Part shown: in pieces, positions 1 through 4,615 of the stretch
Numbering within the stretch: the first letter of the stretch is position 1
Layout of the letters: each line of letters opens with the position of its first letter
Assembly (NCBI GenBank): GCA_030596225.1
Contig: JAUVKO010000103.1
Coordinates: forward strand, 1-7,244
Length of the DNA stretch: 7,244 nt
Origin: Fidelibacterota bacterium
GTDB lineage: Bacteria > Fidelibacterota > UBA8477 > JABMPR01
Reading direction: 5' to 3'
The notes under the pieces: generated by a model
Told to the model about the DNA's origin: nothing
Seen by the model: only the letters and a program-made list of their open reading frames with translations
Databases searched by the model: none
Program-made: the position numbers and the translations under genes

Positions 1-1438
1 CTTTAGCTAAAATCTGATCATGGATGGATCCACCTGTTGAATGTTCATTGTTCGCCAAGGCTAATTTTTCATGATAGCTTTCAGAATAACGCTGCACATA
101 ATTAGTGATATTGAAGTTTGCCGGCAACCAGTCGATCTCACGGATATGTCCCTGGTCAGCAGTAAGGAAAAGCTGAATCTCATCAGATCGGAGACGGTAC
201 TCTTCGATCCCATCGCCATCAATATCAACCAGACCTGCAAAAACTCCACCCGATTTCAGAAAAGCGGCTTCAGCCTTTAGCAAGTGTTCATAAAGTGCGT
301 GTCTCAAATGTGGCAGATAAAGCCCGCCAAAGACACCATGCCAATACCCACAGTTGCATTGTGCTCGATAGAGATCATCCATAAGTGATTCAGGTACTCC
401 ACCTTTGGAAGTCAACTGCTCCAGATTCAATGAAAGGTACTGCACTCTCTTTTGCATCCAATTGGACTCAGGGTACTTGGTGAAAAAGTTGCGCCACATA
501 CCCCCTTTGATGAAAGGTCGACTCTGTTCCCCCCGCCCCTGGTCATTCAAATCATGAATAAGATGATCCATCTGTCTGCCAAGTTCAGTCGGCAGGGTCC
601 ACTGAGACATTTCAAAATAGGAAGAGGTGGGTAAATAGACCAAACCACGTGGAGAATTATCTGTGTAATATTGCTTAAAAGTTGTTGTGGTAAGCCATTC
701 AGAATTTGCTTCCAGCAGCGTGAATAATCTTTCCAGCCATTTCTGGCCGTGGACAGTTTCCCAGGTTCCGGGCCAGATGCCGAATTTCTCACCATCATCT
801 GCCATCACCACGACATTATTTCCGGCTTCTGTAGCATGGTCCTTTAATATATCAATCGTTACCTGAGGATCCTCGAAAGGCATGGCGTAACGTAATTTTT
901 GACTAATAGGAAATACGCCGAGTAATTCGCCTTCCTGTTCAGTATTAAAATAACCATTGAGATCATCGGGATTCACACCGGATGTCAGAAAGTGGTAATC
1001 ATCAACAATTATATAATCTATCTCAGCTGCTCTTAGGCTTCGCGTAAGATGAGGTTCCCAAACCCGTTCAGTGAGCCAGTTCCCTTTGATTTCGTAATCC
1101 AGCTGATCTTTGCCCCATGCATTCATTTTTCGAATCTGCCCAATTTGATCCTGCTCTGGGATCATAGCGAGGATGGGTTCGTAGAATCCTCCTCCAAACA
1201 GTTCCACGTTACCCCGACTCACTAACTTTTTTAAAAGTTTTAGAACGTCAGGACGATGGATTTCCAGCCACTCGATCAAAGATCCGCTAAAATGAAAAGC
1301 CATGCTGATATTTGGAAATTTCTCCAGAACCTGAAGAAATGGTAGATAAGTGCGATCACAGGCATATTGAAAGACATCATCAAAATTGCCTACCGGCTGA
1401 TGATTATGAATACCAAAAATGAATTGAACTTTTTTCAT
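1..1438 (-). CDS. GH57 4-alpha-glucanotransferase / alpha-amylase, C-terminus beyond window
   Basis: Enzyme of glycoside hydrolase family 57, most like the Thermococcus 4-alpha-glucanotransferase, which transfers maltodextrin segments between alpha-1,4-glucans, probably in the cytoplasm since no signal peptide is visible. The frame is open from ATG at 1436-1438 to the left edge (479 codons). The N-terminus has the family signature FIFGIHNHQPVGNF (residues 7-20). WLTERVWEP (121-129) carries the probable nucleophile Glu124, and ADDGEKFG (213-220) the probable acid/base Asp214. Also typical are the VDDYHF, YFEMSQWTLP and CNCGYWHGVFGGLYLPHLR blocks. The beta-sandwich C-terminal domain begins near residue 400 with a VDIDGDG turn. 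Relatives are about 650-700 residues long, so roughly 180 residues or more lie outside. The SD is weak (GGGA about 12 nt upstream); the ATG is chosen because family members start there. It lies 107 nt downstream of gap, beyond a terminator, so read-through or its own promoter would be needed. Alpha-amylase activity instead of transferase cannot be excluded. Confidence 0.93.
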   Translation of the reverse strand, partial: MKKVQFIFGIHNHQPVGNFDDVFQYACDRTYLPFLQVLEKFPNISMAFHFSGSLIEWLEIHRPDVLKLLKKLVSRGNVELFGGGFYEPILAMIPEQDQIGQIRKMNAWGKDQLDYEIKGNWLTERVWEPHLTRSLRAAEIDYIIVDDYHFLTSGVNPDDLNGYFNTEQEGELLGVFPISQKLRYAMPFEDPQVTIDILKDHATEAGNNVVVMADDGEKFGIWPGTWETVHGQKWLERLFTLLEANSEWLTTTTFKQYYTDNSPRGLVYLPTSSYFEMSQWTLPTELGRQMDHLIHDLNDQGRGEQSRPFIKGGMWRNFFTKYPESNWMQKRVQYLSLNLEQLTSKGGVPESLMDDLYRAQCNCGYWHGVFGGLYLPHLRHALYEHLLKAEAAFLKSGGVFAGLVDIDGDGIEEYRLRSDEIQLFLTADQGHIREIDWLPANFNITNYVQRYSESYHEKLALANNEHSTGGSIHDQILAK

Positions 1439-1485
1439 CAAAAACAGTTTCCCATTAAGACTAAATATGCTGCAATCAAGCAGCT

Positions 1486-1521
1486 AAAAACAAGGAGCCG
1501 ACTGAAAAATCAGCCGGCTCC
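1486..1521 (-). terminator. Rho-independent terminator downstream of gap
   Basis: An inverted repeat spans 1494-1521: GGAGCCG, one mismatch, CTGA, an AAAA loop, TCAG, one mismatch, CGGCTCC. It gives a stem of 7+4 pairs. Read on the minus strand it begins 25 nt after the gap stop codon and is followed directly by the U-rich run TTGTTTTT (1486-1493), the classic intrinsic terminator layout. It sits between gap and the GH57 gene, so it should end or attenuate transcription of the GAPDH pair before the glucanotransferase. Confidence 0.85.
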
Positions 1522-1545
1522 CCTTACACTTTCAGAAGGTGAAAG

Positions 1546-2550
1546 TTATTTTATATCCTTGAAGAGATTGATCAAGTCAACAACGCGGTTAGAATAACCC
1601 CATTCGTTATCATACCAGTTCAAGGTTTTTACAATGCGATTGCTGACAACACGGGTATATGCAGCATCATAGATAGAAGAATACGGGTTTCCAATGATAT
1701 CAGAGGAAACCAGATGATTTTCGTTGTATTGCAGAACCCGCTGAAGACGATCCGTTGCGGCAGCTTCACGTACAGCAGCATTAATATCATCAACAGTAAC
1801 ATTGCGGCTTACCTCAACAATAAGATCCACTACAGAGCCATCTGCAACAGGAACCCGGGCAGCAATGCCATCCAGCTTACCGGCCAATTCAGGAAGTACT
1901 TTTCCAACAGCACGAGCAGCCCCGGTAGTGGTGGGAATGATATTTTCAGCTGCAGCCCGACTACGACGCCAATCGGAGTGTGGCACATCAGCTAAACGTT
2001 GATCATTGGTATAGGCATGAGTAGTGGTCATGACCCCTTCTACGATACCAAAGGCATCGTTGAGGACCTTGGCCATGGGCGCCAAACAATTGGTAGTGCA
2101 ACTGGCATTAGAGATAATCCTATGTTCAGGCTTAAGCCCATCCTCGTTCACACCTAACACAACCGTGTAATCAATTTCATCTTTAGAGGGGACGGTCAGG
2201 ATAACCCGTTTGGCTCCTGCATCAAGATGCTGGGTTAAAGACTCCTGGGTTCTGAACACGCCTGTAGCCTCGATTACAACATCAACATCAAGTTCTTTCC
2301 AGGGCAGATCGGCAGGATTACGTTCTGTCAACATTTTCACAGTATCATTTGAAGTATAAAGAATATCATCTTCCAAACGGACGGCAGTGTCACCAAAGCC
2401 ACCCATAACAGTATCATACTTCAGTAGATAAGCCAGGGCTTCGTGATCAAAAAGATCGTTGATCGCGACTACATTAATATCATCACGTTTATCCAAAATA
2501 CGGAAAACAGAACGACCAATACGTCCGAATCCATTAATCGCTACCTTCAT
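1546..2550 (-). CDS. gap: Glyceraldehyde-3-phosphate dehydrogenase, type I, NAD-type
   Basis: Phosphorylating GAPDH converts glyceraldehyde 3-phosphate, NAD+ and phosphate to 1,3-bisphosphoglycerate in glycolysis, and runs in reverse in gluconeogenesis; a cytosolic tetramer. The 334-residue length is normal for the family. The Rossmann domain starts with NGFGRIGR (6-13). INDLF (30-34) with Asp32-Leu33, and Pro190 in the S-loop, fit NAD rather than NADP preference. The active-site block SNASCTTNC contains nucleophile Cys151, and HAYTNDQ contains base His178. Phosphate ligands are intact: Thr207-209/Gly210 and Arg232. The C-terminal WYDNEWGYSNR block is canonical. The start is set by an excellent SD (AAGGAGGTG) 5-6 nt upstream and by the family N-terminus. 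The ATG overlaps the TGA of the preceding GAPDH-like gene (ATGA), so the pair is translationally coupled. A strong terminator follows the stop. Confidence 0.98.
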   Translation of the reverse strand: MKVAINGFGRIGRSVFRILDKRDDINVVAINDLFDHEALAYLLKYDTVMGGFGDTAVRLEDDILYTSNDTVKMLTERNPADLPWKELDVDVVIEATGVFRTQESLTQHLDAGAKRVILTVPSKDEIDYTVVLGVNEDGLKPEHRIISNASCTTNCLAPMAKVLNDAFGIVEGVMTTTHAYTNDQRLADVPHSDWRRSRAAAENIIPTTTGAARAVGKVLPELAGKLDGIAARVPVADGSVVDLIVEVSRNVTVDDINAAVREAAATDRLQRVLQYNENHLVSSDIIGNPYSSIYDAAYTRVVSNRIVKTLNWYDNEWGYSNRVVDLINLFKDIK

Positions 2551-3563
2551 GCGGCACCTCCTTCTACCCCAAGCTTGCCATAGGCCAAGGTCAAATCAAT
2601 CAGTCTGCCGGCTTGACCCAGACTGTTATCATACCAGCTTAAAGTCTTGATCATGCGCTTACTTGATTTCATGGTTCCCTTTGTATCAAACAAAAGACTA
2701 TGCGCATTACCGATCACATCGCTGGACACGATAGGATCTTCTGTTACTTCAATGTAGCCGGAGAGTTTTTCAGCTGCTTTACGCATGGCTTCATTTACTT
2801 GCTCTGCCGTGGTATCACCCTTCGTCAGGACACATGTAAGATCTAATAATGATCCCATGGGCACCGGGACATTCAACGCAGATCCTTCGATCTTGCCTTT
2901 AAATCTAGGTAAAATATGCTCCATCCAATACGGACTGATATTTACATTGGGAATGATATTTTCAGCAGCAGAGCGACTGCGACGAAAAGTTGAAGCAGCT
3001 GTATTTCGAAGCGGCTGATCGCTGGTATAGGCATGAATGGTGGTCATCATGGCTGATTCAACACCAAAAGCTTTATCCAGAATATCCAGCATTAAAGCCA
3101 GAGCATTTGTTGTGGCAGAAGCTGCAGAAACAATTTTATCACTGGCTTTCATCGTATTGTCATTAACACCCATGACAATCACCCTATCGATATCATCATG
3201 TGGCAATGAGCCCAGAATAACCCGCTTTGCGCCAGAGTTTAAATGAGCCTGCATAGACTCACGAGTACGATATTTGTGGGTCGAATCGATGACGATATCT
3301 ACATCAAAGGCATCCCAGGGAACATCTTTGGGCTGTACGCCATGAATCAGGCGGGCTTTATGTCCATCTTTGATTAGAAAATTGCCTTTTAGCTCGACAT
3401 CGATAGGATTCCTGCCGTCAGTTTTCATTAAATAGTGTAAAATATCAGCACGACCAATATCACTGATCGCAACAACTTCCATTTCAGGCTGATTCAGGCT
3501 CAAGCGATAGACATCTCTACCGATCTCGCCAAATCCCATCAGCCCGATTTTGAGCTTACTCAT
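2547..3563 (-). CDS. GAPDH-like protein lacking the catalytic cysteine (probable pseudoenzyme)
   Basis: Full-length homologue of GAPDH (338 aa from the chosen start) that should not perform the classical reaction. The fold looks complete: MGFGEIGRDVYR N-terminal loop, RRSRSAAENIIP S-loop, IHAYTSDQ with His177, SSDVIGN and WYDN blocks. The active-site block reads SAASATTNA where the neighbour has SNASCTTNC: the nucleophilic Cys is Ala150 and flanking Asn and Cys are Ala147 and Ala154. Phosphate-site TTTG is NVNI (206-209), and the phosphate-binding Arg is Asn231. The loop Arg of GFGRIGR is Glu13, and C-terminal NEWGYSN is NSLGQAG. The frame has no lesions, so this looks like a maintained protein, not a decaying copy. 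The start is the ATG at 3561-3563, with GGAGG 8 nt upstream and the family N-terminus; an upstream ATG (3576-3578) and TTG (3594-3596) are in frame but less well placed. It is the first gene of a pair with gap. A role as non-catalytic subunit, regulator or ligand sensor is inference. Confidence 0.93.
   Translation of the reverse strand: MSKLKIGLMGFGEIGRDVYRLSLNQPEMEVVAISDIGRADILHYLMKTDGRNPIDVELKGNFLIKDGHKARLIHGVQPKDVPWDAFDVDIVIDSTHKYRTRESMQAHLNSGAKRVILGSLPHDDIDRVIVMGVNDNTMKASDKIVSAASATTNALALMLDILDKAFGVESAMMTTIHAYTSDQPLRNTAASTFRRSRSAAENIIPNVNISPYWMEHILPRFKGKIEGSALNVPVPMGSLLDLTCVLTKGDTTAEQVNEAMRKAAEKLSGYIEVTEDPIVSSDVIGNAHSLLFDTKGTMKSSKRMIKTLSWYDNSLGQAGRLIDLTLAYGKLGVEGGAA
2555..2563 (-). promoter_or_regulatory. 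Strong ribosome binding site for gap inside the upstream gene
   Basis: On the minus strand AAGGAGGTG lies 4 nt before the gap ATG (core AGGAGG spaced 6 nt), inside the last codons of the GAPDH-like gene. With the 4-nt stop/start overlap it allows both re-initiation and independent strong initiation, so gap could be translated at least as well as its upstream partner. Confidence 0.85.
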
Positions 3564-3571
3564 AGAATGTG

Positions 3572-3576
3572 CCTCC
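3572..3576 (-). promoter_or_regulatory. Ribosome binding site that decides the GAPDH-like start
   Basis: GGAGG on the minus strand lies 8 nt before the ATG at 3561-3563. It overlaps the alternative ATG at 3576-3578, so it supports the shorter 338-residue product over the 349-residue reading that begins with TTG. Confidence 0.7.
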
Positions 3577-3584
3577 ATTCCTGC

Positions 3585-3600
3585 CCCTTTCTCCAAAGGG
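3585..3600 (-). promoter_or_regulatory. 5'-UTR hairpin before the GAPDH-like gene
   Basis: A perfect 6-bp inverted repeat (CCCTTT / AAAGGG) encloses a GGAG tetraloop on the minus strand. It lies in the leader, about 22 nt before the start codon, and near the 5' end of the transcript if the proposed promoter is right. No U-run follows, so it is not a terminator. It could stabilise the mRNA or present an SD-like loop; either role is inference. Confidence 0.4.
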
Positions 3601-3608
3601 ACGGGTCG

Positions 3609-3638
3609 TTAATAATTAAATAAACTTTCAAAGTTCAA
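3609..3638 (-). promoter_or_regulatory. Candidate promoter for the GAPDH-like/gap pair
   Basis: On the minus strand TTGAAC (3633-3638) is followed after 18 nt by TATTAA (3609-3614), each matching 4 of 6 bases of the sigma-70 consensus, in a very AT-rich stretch. It would start transcription near 3602, roughly 40 nt before the chosen start codon. The -35 box overlaps the regulator's stop codon and the adjacent palindromes. Some lineages do not use this consensus, so the call is tentative. Confidence 0.35.
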
Positions 3639-3650
3639 CCCTTGGTTGAA
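3623..3650. promoter_or_regulatory. Two adjacent palindromes, candidate operator or weak terminator
   Basis: Two perfect inverted repeats overlap by 2 nt: AACTTT-C-AAAGTT (3623-3635) and TTCAACC-CTT-GGTTGAA (3634-3650). The second covers the last codons and stop of the TrmB-family gene, and both cover the candidate -35 box of the GAPDH pair. A 17-bp palindrome beside a regulator gene and over a promoter suggests an operator. Read on the minus strand, the hairpins followed by an AT-rich stretch could also be a weak terminator for the regulator gene. It does not match the TATCAC-N5-GTGATA consensus known for Thermococcales TrmBL1. Confidence 0.45.
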
Positions 3651-4468
3651 TGTATAATTGGTTCATGATCCTCACTTAGAAGATCCTCTAGATTATGAAT
3701 ATCCCCCTGCAACATTTCTGAGATCACAGGTCCCATTTCAAGTTCATATCGCTGACCAAACAGTGTCAGATCAAGGATGATGTAGTTTAAAGCAATGGCT
3801 ACAATCGCTGAATTCTTTGTCCAGGCCACCTTATTCGTTGGTAACATTTCCACCCCACCCAATAGAGCTGAATCACGATCAGCTACCAGCAGAATCTTAC
3901 TACTCCAGACATCTTGAAGACGATGGCTGTCCAGGTTATAAGCAAACACAGTTCCGACATCTTTCGGCATTTCGCAAAAGGAAAAGATGACAATATGGAC
4001 ACCGCGTTTTTCAGCATCTTTCAGAACTGTATGCAATTTTTCAAACTCATTTTTCCATATGGAAAGGTACAGTGATTTCTTAGCATTCTTGATCATGCTT
4101 CTGGCTCGATCGATCATGCCGTCGTAGCCCCTGATATTCCACAGATCCCCGATCTCAAGATCAGTATTAACATTACGCAGGGATTCTTTTAGTGTATCTA
4201 GATTGCTAGTAAAATTATTTTCCAGAAGCTCATAGAAATGATCAGGTGGTAAAGGGATATAGCGTGTGGGGTTGGTATCGACACAACTCACCATCCCGGT
4301 GCCTTCCAGGCGCTTCAAGATCTCATAGATCGCAGAACGAGGTATCCCGGATTTACCGCTTATCTCATAGCCTGTAGCAGGATTGTTCTGCAATAAACTT
4401 AGGTAAGCTTTGGCTTCGTTGGAAGTGAATCCGAATGATTTCAGGGCGGGAAGTAGCTTTTCATTCAT
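3635..4468 (-). CDS. TrmB-family transcriptional regulator
   Basis: Predicted cytoplasmic DNA-binding regulator of 277 residues. Residues 5-75 form a winged helix-turn-helix of TrmB type: FGFTSNEAKAYLSLL, then GYEISGKSGIPRSAIYEILKRL with the recognition helix about 41-55, then a wing. Residues 76-105 look like a linker helix suited to dimerisation. From about 108, LWNIRGYDGMIDRARSMI and KKSLYLSIW begin the PLD-like C-terminal TrmB domain, ending near RYELEMGPV (240-248). Archaeal TrmB and TrmBL1 bind sugars and control maltodextrin uptake and glycolytic/gluconeogenic genes, but are about 340 residues long. This protein appears to lack the extra C-terminal sugar-binding part, so its ligand is unknown. 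Its position upstream of the GAPDH pair and GH57 gene fits control of sugar metabolism (inference). The SD is weak (GAG 8 nt before ATG). The exporter gene is divergent from it. Confidence 0.88.
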   Translation of the reverse strand: MNEKLLPALKSFGFTSNEAKAYLSLLQNNPATGYEISGKSGIPRSAIYEILKRLEGTGMVSCVDTNPTRYIPLPPDHFYELLENNFTSNLDTLKESLRNVNTDLEIGDLWNIRGYDGMIDRARSMIKNAKKSLYLSIWKNEFEKLHTVLKDAEKRGVHIVIFSFCEMPKDVGTVFAYNLDSHRLQDVWSSKILLVADRDSALLGGVEMLPTNKVAWTKNSAIVAIALNYIILDLTLFGQRYELEMGPVISEMLQGDIHNLEDLLSEDHEPIIHSTKG

Positions 4469-4615
4469 GAGCGTGTCTCAGTTCTTAGTTACGCTTAATA
4501 TATTCGCCAGAAACAGCAGGCATAGTTTTTTTTATATCGGGTGTTAAAATTCTACTATCGTGACTATTCTTTCTTTTACTTTTATCCTGTTAAGAGACAC
4601 AATACATTATTGGTC
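4469..4615. promoter_or_regulatory. Divergent intergenic region between regulator and exporter
   Basis: This 147-bp AT-rich spacer must hold both promoters. A TAAAAT box at 4545-4550 is a plausible -10 for the exporter but has no good -35. TATATT on the minus strand near 4500 is a possible -10 for the regulator. The 7-mer GAGACAC occurs in the sense direction of each gene near its start (minus 4473-4479; plus 4594-4600), giving an inverted pair about 114 bp apart. No clear palindromic operator was found. Confidence 0.3.

Noticed and set aside
200..245. VDIDGDG motif in the GH57 protein as an EF-hand or dockerin
   Set aside because: A similar DxDxDG turn begins the C-terminal domain of GH57 glucanotransferases, and no second repeat is present.
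547..798. Short open frame inside the GH57 region
   Set aside because: It lies in another frame of the GH57 gene, whose own frame is open across the entire stretch with family motifs.
1714..2002. Plus-strand open frames opposite gap
   Set aside because: They are antisense shadows of highly conserved GAPDH codons with no features of their own.
2547..3563. Erythrose-4-phosphate dehydrogenase or non-phosphorylating aldehyde dehydrogenase as the function of the second GAPDH
   Set aside because: Both activities also depend on the active-site cysteine, which is absent here.
2547..3563. Decaying gap duplicate (pseudogene)
   Set aside because: No stop or frameshift over the full length, good ribosome site, stop/start coupling to gap, and coordinated substitutions in ligand sites argue for a maintained protein.
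3564..3596. Upstream TTG (3594-3596) or ATG (3576-3578) as start of the GAPDH-like gene
   Set aside because: The GGAGG ribosome site is placed correctly for the ATG at 3561-3563, and GAPDH proteins begin just before the GxGxxGR loop. The TTG falls inside the leader hairpin.
4541..4615. GTG start giving a 781-residue exporter
   Set aside because: The extra 25 residues (many Tyr/Phe) do not resemble RND N-termini, no SD precedes the GTG, and it would overlap the likely promoter. ATG 4616 gives the usual short cytoplasmic lead into TM1.
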